Below, piece by piece: positions 36,668-60,917 of a stretch of 64,000 nucleotides of DNA (the stretch's first letter is position 1; every line of letters begins with the position of its first letter). Origin of the DNA: Rhabditoides inermis (Eukaryota; Nematoda; Chromadorea; Rhabditida; Rhabditidae); NCBI GenBank assembly GCA_963966185.1, contig CAWZYM010000214.1, positions 153,501 through 217,500 on the forward strand, written 5' to 3'. The position numbers and the translations under genes were made by a program. Under the pieces are notes generated by a model, which did no database searches, had not been told where the DNA came from, and saw nothing but the letters and a program-made list of their open reading frames with translations.

Positions 36668-37306
36668 CCCTCTCTCTCTCTCCCCTCACCTCCCGGCACA
36701 TGTCCCCTCCACACTGCCGCGAAGAATCCCTTGCCGAGCAGCTCGCCCAGCTGGTAGCGAGACATGTCCTCTTCTGCAAAACATGAATCATTCAAATGTG
36801 TTTCACTAGTTCTTCTCCGTTCTGCAGCGCAAATATTTAGAACACGTCTTGCAAGCGTATGTCTCCATACTCAAAGAACTTTTTTTTTATTTTTCCTCTC
36901 CCGTACTACAGAGACGAACTGCCCCGAGTCGACCCCCCAGCGCCACCCAGCCTTCCCATGGGTGACTGAGAGTGAGAGACATTGGGGGTCGATTGGCGGT
37001 TTGTCTGTGTGAACTCTGCCCCACCGTTGACATCGGTGTGTCGCAGCAGGTCGTCCGAGCAGCGCTCCTTTGAGCAGCGACGCCACCTGAAAATTGTGCT
37101 ACATTCCAGAAGGGTCGAAGGGGAGAGACAGGCGTGACTGTTATACAAAATACAAACTTTGTACAAAATACAAACTTTATACAAAATACAAACTCACCGC
37201 GCGACGGCGATCCCCGTCCGTCCGCAGCAGGCGAGCAGAAGGAGAACGGATAGGAGAAGAGCCACGCCGAGGAGACAGTCTCGCTGCCAGGCAACTGGAA
37301 GGGGGT

Positions 37307-37351
<45 letters not shown>

Positions 37352-39004
37352 GCCTATTCTCTACGGTAAACTGTTACTAACACTGAATCTTGAAATAAGA
37401 AAAACTAAACTACTACACATATTCATAGAAGTATCACTTTGCCACTCCGCCTCATGCTTCTTCTCTCCCTCTCTCTCCCTATATGTCTCTCTCTTTCTTT
37501 CTCTTTCTTCTCTCCTCCCTCCCTCTCCCTCCCTCCCTCCCTCTCCCTCCCTCCCTCTCCCTCCCTCTCTCCACTCACCGTTTTCCTCCCTTCCTCCCCC
37601 TCTCTCTCCACTCACCGTCTTCCTCCATCTCCTCCTCGATCTCTTCCACGTACGCGAGATTATCGCGGCTGTTGCAGAGCTGTAAATGGGAAAATGTAAA
37701 TGTCAACGCGTCTAGCTTATTCACACGACAAAAAAGTGTTTGTATAATCCACACAAACATAATACGTATAACTACTGATTTTACGATTATTGATTATAAG
37801 ATTTTTGATTATATGATTTTCGATTACATGATTATTGATTTTATGATTATGTATAAATTGGCTCCTATAAGTGTTGGCAGTATTCGGAGTTGCATCCCGC
37901 TGAACAAACATCAATACTGGAGTTGCCGGCGCATTTCGACTATCGATGAATATCGATCGATTATCAACATCTGCATCAACTTTGATTCAATGGTATGATC
38001 CACAAGACAAATGCCCTCAATGGATGGGAATGCAAGTGTGCCCGATTAGTGAACCTGCATCTTCTCTTCGGCGCACAAAACCTCGACCATATTAGGCTGT
38101 CATGAGTGATTTCGTTTTCGTACGTGTCATAATCATGTTTGCGAATCCGAGTTAACATTTGATCTGATTTGATTTAATTAATTGATTATTAATTATACGA
38201 TTATACCTCATCGTGGCAACAACACCAGTGCTCGCGGCGCGTCGAATTACCTGCAGAACAAAAATATTAGATCCTGAAACAGAATAACAGAATGACGGTG
38301 TCCGTAGACTGTTCAGTAGCAGGCAAGCCCATCTCGCATTCGAAAATTGCGAGCGCGCGAAAGTTTAATTGTGAATTTATTCGCGTGCTCTGTTCACTCT
38401 GCGCTCTCTATTGGCGCCAATTGATTTGCCCATCCACTGTATGTCGGGAAAACACAACAGTAAGCGTACCTTTCCTGTTGAACATGCCGCCGGCGTCGAA
38501 ATGGCTGTCCCTCTCGCACCGGTCGGTCGAGGAGCACGTGTCCTTGGGATGAGAGTAGCAGCCTGCAAGGCAGTATCTGCTTTTCAGATTCAAAACCGAT
38601 CCCGAAGCGTTTCGTGGTTTTCAGGAGCCTTTAGACTTTAGAAAGACCGCAACTCCGCAACCTTATATTTCCTATTGCACTTTTTTGTTTGACATTCGAA
38701 AGAATCAAAAGTCGTTATCGTTATAGCCTGTTCACTGCACTGCTTTTTTTGTTCGACAATTGAAATTCGTTATCGTTTCAGCCTACACGTTGGTTATGGG
38801 CTCGAAAAAATACAAATGAGGAAGTTATCATTTCCTACTATTTCTGTTTTTTCACCGACAGCTGACATTTTGTTGAACTTTTGGTGCTCTCCCCTTTTCC
38901 TTCTGATTTCTCACATAATATCGGAAATCGCATTTCCAGCCACATTATCCCTCTCTTCTCGTCCTCCTCCTCCTCCTCATTCCCCTCCTCTTCTCTCTCT
39001 CTCC

Positions 39005-39052
<48 letters not shown>

Positions 39053-39495
39053 CTCTCACATCACAAATTCATAACATTCAGCGCCATACTCAGAGCAGTG
39101 TGAGAAAGAATCTGAAAAGTGAAAAAATAGAACTGATAGACCAGCGGATTTCTCTGTCATGCATATAGTACTGAAATAGCACATTGAAAAACGAAACTAC
39201 ATTGTCTTTCCTAATTCGTCAGCAAACAACACATAGAGATAGCATGTAGAGACGTCTCCGTCTATTTTCATCGATGCATTCATTTCCCCCTTTCCTTTTT
39301 TCTTTGTTTCCCGAGTGAACCTAAAACGAGACTGCATCAATCAAGCCAAGCAAAAGAAAGAGAAGAGGCAAACTCCCGTCTCTCTCTTTCTTACTCACTC
39401 TCTCTCTCTCTCTCTCTCGCCTCATTTTTTTAAGCCAATCACTCAAATTCACGCGACGCTCTTCTTCCTCCCGTGAGAAGCACACTACGAAACGC

Positions 39496-39553
<58 letters not shown>

Positions 39554-39963
39554 GAGAGAGAGAAAGATATTTTTGTTACTCGTAATAAAGAATGAGAAAC
39601 GCACACAACCACAATTTCAACTTAACTCAATGAAACTAGAAACATCCAAGATATATCCCCCCATTTCACGGTACGGCAATGTGGTGGGTCATACAGACGA
39701 GAAATGAAAGGAAATTTTTCGAAAACAGTTTCATTTTTCTCACATATAAGCCATCCCCCATTTTCATCGTATGGTATTATCGCCGGCGAACCAGACAGAG
39801 GCGAAATGACGACGATTTTATAAAAATTAAAAAAATCGAGAAAACACGCACCTTGGAGCAGCATGAATGTCGAGTTGTCGTTGTTGATGGTCCATAGAGC
39901 GGCGCACTTGTCCCCGGCAGAGAGACAGCGCAGTCGAACCTGCTTGCCTGAAAATTACACAGT

Positions 39964-40002
<39 letters not shown>

Positions 40003-41067
40003 GTATTTTTCTATTCCGAAGTTTTCTTTCTTTTTTTTGTCTGCATACCCATAAAAGTTTATAAGACTCTTTTCAAAACTTTTTTGTGAGTTTACGTAAG
40101 AATGTGTGACTTGCAGGTTTGCCAGAGATTTCCTTCCCTTCCCACATCAACGATCCAATAACGCGATAATACTACTCCCCGGCTAGGCTCTAGGCTGTCT
40201 TCCGACAAACCCACAATGTTCCGTGGAAAGTGGGAAAGTTGTATTGCTTGCTGTGCCTTTGCTCACTAGACGATCACTGCACGCGTTTCCATAGCGCTAA
40301 TTAGCTATATGCTATATCACTACATCGCAATAATGCCATTCCCCGATACTCGAGGATTATAAACACCGATTGTAGTATCAACCGTCTTATACTTATACAT
40401 ATTCCAAGCAATAGGCCGCATAATCGATAAGGACTACACAAGCACTCAACATACTAACACAATATCACGTGTTTGTGTAACAATAACTTCCAAATGCTAT
40501 CAGTCGCTGCAGGATAGGTTTAAAACGAGTGTAGCGCTAACAAGCAAAAGAAATCTCGATCGCTAATAGGCATAAACGAAAATGTCGTTAACTTGATTCG
40601 ATTTGAAATGTCCAGACTCAGTGTCAGACCAGCGAGGACCCCTTGAAAGTAGCTAGCGACTTGTACTCGCCTTACTAGGTCAGTGAATAACTGGTTGATA
40701 AACAAACTTCAACAGTATGCCCACCTTTCCCCATTTATGAGTGTGACGCAGACTATTATTAATAATAAATAAATTCAGATTAAATTATTAATTTTATTTA
40801 AATTATAATATTAATTCAATTCTAATTAATTCAATCCAACCCACCAGTATACTTGTCCACCCCCTCGCCGACTCTCTCGGCAAGAGTGTCAGCGATCGGC
40901 AGCCACGCCGCCGGCAGACGCGTCGAGCGGTAGTTCCAACAGAACTGCTGACGGCCTGAGTAAACAAACAAGTCAACAAACAACAATACAAACATGTAAA
41001 CAAGCTCACCGACAGCATCGCCCGTTACTATGAGTGCGGCGGCTGCAGCCAGAAGAAGCATCGTCAT
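32992..41067 (-). CDS. daf-4: Type II TGF-beta/BMP receptor serine-threonine kinase (DAF-4-like)
   Basis: Twenty-one exons (41067-41010, 40955-40845, 39947-39852, 38562-38470, 38250-38207, 37679-37616, 37294-37198, 37086-37025, 36773-36690, 36602-36535, 36430-36356, 36078-36007, 35725-35641, 35419-35356, 34529-34448, 34363-34283, 34151-34079, 33869-33787, 33718-33659, 33526-33381, 33064-32992) encode 556 aa. In order: signal peptide (MTMLLLAAAAALIVTGDAVG), a Cys-rich ectodomain ending in the CCCHDELCN box, a TM helix (LLGVALLLSVLLLLACC, about 163-180), a short juxtamembrane segment without a GS box, and a kinase domain: LGKGFFAAVW, AVK (K246), HRDVNSTN (347-354), DFG (368-370), LGTLRYMSPELLDGS, MWAKEPNERPSM. 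Absence of a GS box and presence of SPELL and HRDVNSTN point to type II. It would bind BMP/activin-like ligands and phosphorylate type I receptors. The protein is shorter than C. elegans DAF-4. An in-frame ATG exists upstream, but the signal peptide supports 41067. Confidence 0.92.
33078..33375 (+). repeat. CT-rich tract filling the last intron of the DAF-4-like gene
   Basis: About 300 bp of CT/CCT/TTCT sequence covers nearly all of intron 33065-33380. On the sense strand it is purine-rich, opposite in sense to the tract in the RING gene. Confidence 0.8.
34990..35065 (+). repeat. tRNA-like head of a SINE, copy 1
   Basis: It has an A-box-like stretch (GCAGTGGGCTAG) and a perfect B box core (GGTTCGATTCC) 40 nt later, with partial T-arm pairing. 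It is followed by AATTTTGTAAACAATTTGAAAA, which resembles the sequence after the tRNA-like unit at 45145 (AATTTTGTCAAATTGAAAA). Acceptor-stem pairing is poor, so it is not a functional tRNA. It lies in the DAF-4-like intron 34530-35355. Confidence 0.6.
36298..36350 (+). repeat. GAAACGTATGGC tandem words in a DAF-4-like intron
   Basis: Three to four copies of GAAACGTAT(GGC/CCC) lie directly downstream (sense) of the donor at 36355. They share the ACGTTTC core with the array at 6388-6505. Confidence 0.6.
37570..37600 (-). repeat. Copy of the donor of DAF-4-like exon 37679-37616
   Basis: The true junction (minus) is GGAAGACG/GTGAGTGGAGAG. About 38 bp downstream is GGAAAACG/GTGAGTGGAGAG, a usable second donor in the same intron. 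Confidence 0.75.
39967..39999 (+). repeat. (TA)n microsatellite
   Basis: About 16 TA dinucleotides lie next to the acceptor of the DAF-4-like exon 39947-39852, in intron 39948-40844. Confidence 0.85.
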
Positions 41068-41477
41068 CTTCTCTCCAAGCAAGCCATGCGGCGTCGAGTC
41101 TGAATTGATATGGCTAGGAGTCGAGTGCTCGCGGGCGTCCATAAAGAGAGGAGAGAGAGAAGGATAGAGAGAGAGAAAGAAAGACGAGCACTCCAGAGTC
41201 AATTAGCGCGAATTACATCGAACTATGGGACTCAACACAAACAGAAACCCCCTAGCCTTTCTCAGAAAAGTCAATATCGAGAAAACTTTTTTTATAATAG
41301 CCAACAACAAAAACACACACGCAACACAACAAATAACAAACTGCGATGTATACGAGACTAACAAGAGAATTAGGGAAAAGGCGAGGGGAGGAGAGGGGAA
41401 ATGGAAAGGAATCTCGACTGCTGCGTGCCAAGTTGGAAATAGACGGGAGAAGGGAGAAAGGGGAGGGCGGAGTGACG

Positions 41478-41515
<38 letters not shown>

Positions 41516-41933
41516 GAGGAGGAGGGCAGAGCGCGCCGGGTGTGGGCTAGAGCGCGGAGAGAGAGAGGAGAGAGAGGGAAGGGAGATAGACTGCCATGTC
41601 CACAAATGGACGGCGGATTCCCTATTCCTTCCCCCTCTCTCTCTCTCTCTGCCTTCCGCCCATTCTCCTCCCAAATCCACAACGCAGCCAGCCGCTCCCA
41701 AAACAACAACCAACAAACATCAACCGCCGCTATCCCTCGCTATACAGTAGTCGGTCTCATTTCGAATGAAAAGTGGAGGGAAAGAGTGTGAGCGGGGAGG
41801 CATCTCGCATGCAAAGAGAGCACATCAAAGAAGCGACAATTCCTACTCGCCACAATTTTCCACCGACACAACACAACAAGAGGGAGAAACAAAGAGGGAC
41901 AAGCTTCAGGATCGCGGATCCCGGATTCCGGAA
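41068..41933. other. Intergenic region between the DAF-4-like and CCDC137-like genes
   Basis: Both flanking genes are on the minus strand. It contains GA tracts (41142-41188, 41480-41516) and no exons that I can support. It should carry the daf-4 promoter and the 3' UTR of the gene ending at 41934. Confidence 0.55.
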
Positions 41934-54381
<12,448 letters not shown>

Positions 54382-54553
54382 CTATACATCATCATCATAT
54401 ACAACACAGGCGGGCACGGATTCAGATAACAACGACGGTTGCAAACCGATAGTGAAACAACAATAGCAATCAATACCTCTCAAAACATTTATAACTCGAC
54501 AACAATCACAACATGGGAAAGCAGTCGACATCTCCCCTCCCCTCCTCCCCTCT
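54382..54553 (-). promoter_or_regulatory. Probable operon intercistronic region (SET gene to CCDC137-like gene)
   Basis: Only 172 nt separate the TAG stop of the SET-domain gene (54556-54554) from the ATG of the CCDC137-like gene (54381) on the same strand, and a TATAG acceptor abuts that ATG. This spacing fits a nematode operon with SL2-type trans-splicing. There is no canonical AATAAA; TTATAAATGTTTTG is the closest AT-rich element. Confidence 0.6.
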
Positions 54554-56397
54554 CTAATCGGCTGCTCTCGCGCTGCTGGGCAGCCAGCCTCGACAGGCGC
54601 TCTCCCCGCAGAGACAAGGGCGGCCGCCCGACTCACGCTCACTCACACCATAGTCCCATGTCAACTCCTCGCCGGGAGAGATGCGCCTGCAACCATATTC
54701 ATAGATAGATAGATAGAGAGAGAGAGAGAGATAGATAGATAGATAGATAGACAGACAGATAGACATAGTCCTCACCTTGCCGCGAACAGCCCGGCGACGG
54801 GCGCGGGCTGCCCAATGCGCAACACCCGCATGCGCATGTTCGGAGCGCAACTGAAACACATAAGTATAAACATCGTAAGTATCATTGTAAATGACGCAAG
54901 TACAAAGTACATTGTTATATCGTACGTATTATAGTCCGGGGCGGGGAGGGGGAGACCATCTCACCTGTGGTTGGCGAATCGCGCCACGCCGCCCTTGTAG
55001 CGCGGATCGATGTACGTCGTCAGGCATCCTGAATCCACATCTCAGTATCTCTCTCCCTCCCCCTCCCTCCCTCCCTCCCTCCCTCTCTCTCTCTCCCTCC
55101 CTCCACCCACCTTCCTCCCCTCCTCCCCTCTCCCTGACCGTGAGTATGTAGTTGTCGTGCGTGTGTTGGGCCGCCCGTCGCTCCACCTCCTCACCCGAGA
55201 TCAACTCGCCACAGTACTCCACTTAAAATGGGTAGCGTCAACAATACAATAAGGCATTAACAGTCGAGCCAGCAAAAAATATACTGTGATCCCAACCCAA
55301 TCACATAATATCCTATCCAAAAGAAGGAGGAATCCGAGAAGGAGCAGAGGGAGCCGGCAGGGAAACACAAAATGAAAATAGCAGCAGCCAAACAAACAAA
55401 ATATACTCTTTGGTGGAAAACGTACTCACTCACATATGAACACATCCTGTTCGATGGGCTCGCAGGCGCGGATGCCCCAGCCCTTGCCGCCGGACGAGAA
55501 CACCTGCAACTCGTACTCTGCTTCTATCTCTCTCTCTCTCTCTCTCTTTCTTTCTCCCTTTCTCACTCTCTCTCTCCCTCCCTCTCTCTCTCCCTCTCTC
55601 CTCTACCTCTCTCCCCTCACCTCCACCTTCACCCTGCCTGCTCCCTCTGCTCCTCCTCCCTCCTCCTCCTCCTCCTCCTCCTCCTCCTCTCTCCCCCTGC
55701 TAGCCACTCGATTCGCGCACTTCTCCGACATGAACACACACTCGCAGTTCGAGTGACACTCCAGAATCGGCGCCGACGAGTCACTAAATACATGTTTTAA
55801 ATTACCAAAAATCAGTTTGATACTTGTTGTATTGTTACAATGTTGTATTGTTGACTGGTACAGTAGCGATTCTTTCCAAACTCAAAAAGTGACCAAACAG
55901 TGTATTTTGGAAAGGTAAGAGTTCAAACCATAATCCTACCCACATACTCACCCCTTGACGAACCGCCCCGCCTCGTCATAGTTGGGTGTGCCGTCGTAGA
56001 GGCATGCGCACTCGGCGCCACTGCAGCCGGCAACGCAGTCGCAGCCTGGAAACCATTATCACAATTAGACGAAAACAACGAAAAAAAGCTTCACTACGTA
56101 CACAGCCAGGTCACTTATACCAGAATACGTGCAAAATGGTATGATTTCTGCACGATTCACGGATCACGGAACACTAATGCTCGATAACACCAACCTTGCA
56201 GAAGGTGCAACAATAAGGTTTCCGCACCTTTCACTCGCATATTACGAGCGCGCGTCGCTCATTTTTCATTACCTAACAATACCGATGTGATCTGCGATAC
56301 AATTACATTTACACCAACCTTGCAGCACCTCCTCGAGCACCTCCGGATCGCAGCCCGGACCAGCTATGTTGCGCTCGCACCGGAGAAACGTATCCAT
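54554..56397 (-). CDS. SET-domain histone methyltransferase, H3K9 type (SET-23-like)
   Basis: Eight exons (56397-56319, 56045-55952, 55783-55621, 55503-55434, 55221-55111, 55028-54965, 54850-54776, 54686-54554) encode 262 aa, close to the short SET-23/SUVAR-like nematode proteins. In order: pre-SET Cys cluster (CDCVAGCSGAECACL, LECHSNCECVFMSEKCANRV), SET domain (VFSSGGKGWGIRACEPI, LEYCGELISGEEVERRAA, DNYILTV, IDPRYKGGVARFANHSCAPN, ELTWDYG with the active-site Tyr 231), and post-SET CLCGESAC. These pieces are what the S-adenosylmethionine-dependent lysine methyltransferases of the Suv39 group need, including the zinc-binding cysteines. An unusual run of ten Glu (90-99), encoded by a GAG repeat, sits between pre-SET and SET. 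A CAG acceptor lies 1 nt before the ATG. Confidence 0.92.
54703..54760 (+). repeat. (GATA)n/(GA)n microsatellite
   Basis: GATA, GA and GACA units fill most of the SET-gene intron 54687-54775. Confidence 0.85.
55527..55680 (+). repeat. CT tract running from intron into exon of the SET gene
   Basis: A CT microsatellite in intron 55504-55620 continues, beyond the donor, into the exon as a CTC/CCT trinucleotide repeat (about 55649-55690) that codes for the ten-Glu run on the minus strand. Confidence 0.8.
56183..56210 (-). repeat. Copy of the donor of SET-gene exon 1
   Basis: The true junction (minus) is GTGCTGCAAG/GTTGGTGTAA at 56319. A copy (CTTCTGCAAG/GTTGGTGTTA) lies about 125 bp downstream. 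Confidence 0.65.
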
Positions 56398-57226
56398 ACT
56401 GTAAAATTAATCGAGAGTACGGTAACAACAATGCACTGATAATCCGTAATGGAATCGAAGTACGGTAACAACAATAAATTGATAATCCATACTGGAATCA
56501 GGTGCAAGGTTAAGGTAACACCAATAACGATAATAATTCAGCAGAAGCAAATAGCAATTGGAATCTTAACCAATGTAACAAATTCAATCTCAGTCAACCA
56601 AATTTGTAAATACCAATTTATACAAATTATTACATACACTGTCGATACAAGACACAGTTGACACGATACAAAAAGCACTCGGCTGATTTGATCCAGAAGA
56701 ACATAGTGTTGGTGATGTACAAAATATTACAAATTACAAATACATGTGACGCTATTATTAAATTCAACAAATTGAATTCAACAAATGTGGAACCCTAATA
56801 GTAAAACTTGGTCAAACTCAGATCAGCAAAGACTAAAACGCGAGTACTAGTACAAAACATACAAGGAGAGGTGAGAAGAGAGGAATAGAAGAGAAGACAT
56901 GTGATGTGATGAAGTGGCAAAGTGACATACAAGACACACGAAAGTGATGAGTCGATGATGAGAAGTTGGCGAGAACTGAAATGCAAACAATACGAGCCAG
57001 AATCTGAATTGATAAGAAAAAACCACTCCTATATCTATAAGAATTCTGAAACATACATCCAAACAATAATCAAATACGCCTGCAACAGTATTGATAGGAA
57101 CAATAAATCTGAAACATACATCCAAACAATAATCAAATACGCCTGCAACAGTATTGACAGGAAACCACCAAACCTAAATCTATTATAATTCTGAAATATA
57201 TCACCCACCTTTTCGCCACGCTGCGT
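56398..57226. other. Intergenic region between ced-2 and the SET gene
   Basis: No coding exons were found. A direct repeat of about 60 bp (ATTCTGAAACATACATCCAAACAATAATC...) occurs at about 57042-57100 and 57110-57165. It should contain the ced-2 3' UTR and the promoter of the operon beginning at 56397. Confidence 0.6.
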
Positions 57227-60200
57227 TCACGCAGCCACTCCGTCGACTACCTTGTCGAACTTGATGTATGCGGGCGGGAACACACCCGTCCTCCCCTCCA
57301 GAACACCCTCGAACAGACCGTTCGGCATGCGGCGGGTGACGTGCACCAGATCACCCTTCTGAAAAGAGAGAAGTGAGTTAGAGAAGAAGAAAGGGAGAGA
57401 GCGAGAGAGCGAGAGAGGGAGAGGGAGAGGGAGAGGGAGAGGGAGAGGGAGAAGGAGAGGGAGAGAGAGAGGGAGAGAGGGAGAGAGGGAGAGAGGGAGA
57501 CGCACCCTCAGCCGCAGCGCGTTCTGGTCGTACGCGTTGGGCTGTCGGTCGAGGACGGCGCGAGCCCACGCCGGAAGCGACACCGGCTGAAATATGTGTT
57601 TCCACAAATCAGATTTTCGATCTGTATCGCATCGCAAACATGATCATTATTTAAAAAAAAACGAAAGTTCATAAAAACCTATAATGGCGCAAGTTTCAAA
57701 TACGTTTCACCACGTATACACGCTTCAAGACGATAACACTTTTCAATACGTGACCGCTCATGGTTGAGATAAACATCAATTCATCAATCATCCACTACCC
57801 ACCTCCCGTGTCTTCTCACTCCTCTCCCTCCTCCTCCCCCACTATGTGTGCTTTCACCACGTATACAACAAGACACTTATAATTTAGAATATAGATATCG
57901 AATGTAGTTTCATTACAAAAAAGTAACACACAAACCTACAAAAACAACCACCCACCTCCCGTGTCTCCTCTCCCTCCCCTCCTCCACTGTGGGTGCTGAC
58001 CCCGCTGAACCGCTCGTTGCCGTTGCCACTGCCACTCGAGTAGCTGCCGCGCGAGGCGCGACGCGCATTCTCCTCCGACTCGTCCACCTAGACAATCAAT
58101 CGTATATCCGGAATCGTTATATCTGAATATGACAACACAATCATAATGATATGAAGCATACAGTAGTGCAAAAGAGAATATCAAGATAAAAAAGAAGAAC
58201 ATTATGTAGGGTATAAAATCATTTGAATACTTCGATCAGAAAGCTAAACTACAACTACTCAATATGATCCATTATTTGATGCTCACGGGACCAGCTCCGT
58301 TGCTCTATAGCGAACCAAACCATTGGATTGTGTATATAGAGATCCTGGATAAAACTTTTGATCGTCGAAATTATGGTTAATTAGAACCAATCTCTAAAAA
58401 TAACAACCAGGCAACAGCGCGAAAAAAAACGTACACTAAACGGTCAACAATATAGAAACGAGCCAAGAGAACCCACGGCAGCGACGTAGTTTGCCGGCAC
58501 GAGTCCCGTGTTGTTGAGCGCGTTGCGGGCCTGCCACCAGTCCTACAACCATAGCCAGCAATAAACAAGTAAACATGTACTCGTGAGCCTTAGGTCAGCC
58601 TTAAATCTGCCTATAAACAAACTTTAAACAGTAAAGTAAACAAGTAGCAGACTGACTGGGTCCTTCTTGGAGATGATCTCGAGGTGCTCGCCGGCCTCGA
58701 ATGGCAGGTCAGACTCGCGCTCGCCCTCGAACCGAAACAGACCCACCACCTGTAGGAAAGGCGATCATCAAGAGGTCAAGGAAAGCCGGGGCAGCCCCGA
58801 GAAAGAACTCAAAAGCCACTTGATACAAAAGGTGTGATACAAAAGGAATTTGCTGAGTACCCTTCTTTCTGAGTATTTTTGTTGCAAATAGTTTTTTTTA
58901 GTGAGAATCGTGAAAATGAAGTTACAGTTTCCCTTGACATAAACGTGGCGCAATGCGCAGTAATTTTCGTGTCAAACAGTCAAACAAAAATAGACGAAAC
59001 AATATGAGTGCTAAATAACATTACTAATAAAACTAATAGCCGCGTGCGGCGGGTGCGAGAGCCGCGCGAGGCGAAAACTAATAGTATGATGATAAACAAA
59101 AAAAAACCTTGTCTATGTGCTGCTTTCTGTACGGCATGGACAAGGAGGCTCTGTCCAGCACGCGCATCTTGAAGTGGTTGAGGAGCATGGGTATGTCGGG
59201 GAACTGCTGGTCCGCGATCTTCACGAACGTCCCGCCCCCGTCGTCGCCCTCGGACTTCTCGATCAGGTAGTGACGCACCTGAATAATGTTTTTTGTTGTT
59301 GTTGAAAAGGAACTATATGCTACATGATATGCTAGTAGTAGACACTTGATACAGATAATAATTTCAGAATTGCTTGGCTTGCAGTTAGATACATTTACTG
59401 AAACGAAGATTTATAATGACATTACGCGCCATGGCCAACGCACATACCTCGAATATAGCTAGCAATACATCGCACTAATAGTTCTTCATAACGCTACAAG
59501 AACTAAGCAACACGATTTTCAAACATTTCAATCAACTGCTAATCGTGACTGTGCAATCCGAAACATACGTTTCACCGTTAATTCCACATGAGCTCAACAT
59601 AGAACCTTGAATAGCAATGCACAAAGCTTCTGTCTACTGTATACTTTTACTCAAAGGATTTATCCGGACAATGTATTATTCCCTGATCTTCAGGATGGGG
59701 TCGTTTTCAATCTTTTCAATGAAGACGAGTTTTTAAGTTTTGTTTGAGCAGAAAAATTGTTAAAAATACAAACAATTTTTCCACCTTTATACAATTTCAA
59801 AAGAAGGTCTCATTGGCGAGAACAAAAGCGACCCCAACCTGAAGATCAGGAAAGAGCACAATGTCCGGATAAATCCTTTAACACACGAAAATTATTTTCA
59901 AAGAAAAAAGAAAACACTAAAACCCAGCCGAATCTTCTTCCTTAATCTGGCTTAATCTTCTCTATGACACATGTACACAAACATCAATTACCAAATTGAC
60001 AATATGACCCCACCGACCTTGTTGTCGTCGTTGGACTCGCGCACACTCAGAGAGTAGTCGCCCGGCCGGGACGAGTCACGCAGAAGGAACGTGCCCACTA
60101 GTACATCTACAAGAGATGAGAGGTAAATGTAGCTCTTGAACTACCGCATCTTTTTTCAAGAGAGTAGAAGAAAGACTATGGTACAACAACGATTTTCCAA

Positions 60201-60336
60201 CGACAGCAACACGAAATGTAAACAGACCAAAACAGGATGACTCACCGGGCAGGGAGAGCATGCGGCTGGCCTCCTCGCGGTTGATGGCGTCAAAGTGGAA
60301 CGTCTTCCACGCGTACGGGTCGAACGACGACGACAT
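57227..60336 (-). CDS. ced-2: CED-2, Crk-family SH2-SH3-SH3 adaptor
   Basis: Eight exons (60336-60246, 60106-60018, 59278-59108, 58749-58657, 58542-58477, 58087-57956, 57586-57506, 57358-57227) encode 284 aa, about the length of C. elegans CED-2. The SH2 domain (about 10-110) includes FDPYAWKTFHF, VGTFLLRDSSRPGDYSLSVR (phosphotyrosine Arg 40) and FPDIPMLLNHFKMRVLD. The first SH3 (about 118-168) has FRFEGERESDLPFEAGE, DWWQARN and GLVPANYV. A Ser/Gly-rich linker follows, then the second SH3 (about 215-278) with VLDRQPNAYDQNALRLRKGD. In the known pathway CED-2 binds CED-5/DOCK180 and CED-12/ELMO to activate CED-10/Rac in engulfment of dying cells and in distal tip cell migration. A CTCTCAG acceptor lies 4 nt before the ATG. 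Confidence 0.96.
57797..57846 (-). repeat. Copy of the end and donor of the ced-2 linker exon
   Basis: The true exon end (minus) reads GGAGGAGGGGAGGGAGAGGA then GACACGGGAG/GTGGGTGG. About 160 bp downstream a copy reads GGGGGAGGAGGAGGGAGAGG, then GAGAAGACACGGGAG/GTGGGTAG. About 45 bp of exon plus the donor are repeated. Confidence 0.75.
59651..59886. mobile_element. Fold-back/MITE-like element with long inverted termini
   Basis: The left end AAAGGATTTATCCGGACA...CTGATCTTCAGGATGGGGTCG and the right end CGACCCCAACCTGAAGATCAG...TGTCCGGATAAATCCTTT are inverted, imperfect complements over about 65 bp. The centre is AT-rich. It lies in the ced-2 intron 59279-60017. No coding capacity or clear target-site duplication was recognised. 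Confidence 0.72.
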
Positions 60337-60917
60337 CAATCTGAGAGAAGAAATACATTATGAAATATGGGATTATGACATCCGTTGACGTTGAACAAAG
60401 TAGACGTTGGCGAATGTTGACTTTTCGAAACGCGAAACGGAAACGGTCGACTTAGGCGGGAGGGGAATAAGAAACAGATGTGGTAAGTAGAAGAGTACAT
60501 AGTGACTGAAACGTAGTAAAACAGAGTGGCGAGAGAGTGGCGAGGCGAGAGTGAGTCATGTGAAACTGGGCGCGGTCGGTCGAAAGAAAGACGATACATC
60601 GAAAATAAACCGATCAAATCCGATAATATAACAAACTGTGGTTTAGCTCATATAAATCCCTAGTTTGTACAAAGATATCCGCCTAGTTTTAACTCAACAA
60701 TCGTAACAAATCCAATCCAGAATCGCCACAAACAAGTAAACAAACAAAATTCTTCGAAACATCTGGTTTGTGCAGCAGCAGAGTGTAGCTACTAAACACT
60801 ATGCACTAATTGGTACTATTCAAGAAAATTCGATTTATTCAACACAAAAACCCTAGCATTTCTCTCTCGCAATCAAAATTTGTAAGTTTAATATGTTTAA
60901 GAAGTAACGACAATTCT
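60337..60917. other. Intergenic region between the SH2-pseudokinase gene and ced-2
   Basis: Both genes are on the minus strand. AATAAA (minus) at 60839-60834, about 80 nt past the pseudokinase stop, is a good poly(A) signal. The left part should hold the ced-2 promoter. No other feature was found. Confidence 0.6.
60834..60839 (-). terminator. Poly(A) signal AATAAA of the SH2-pseudokinase gene
   Basis: It lies 79 nt after the TAA stop at 60920-60918. Confidence 0.6.

Noticed and set aside
41068..41142. N-terminal extension of the DAF-4-like receptor from an upstream in-frame ATG
   Set aside because: It would bury the clear signal peptide behind about 25 polar residues; the start at 41067 places the hydrophobic stretch at the N-terminus.
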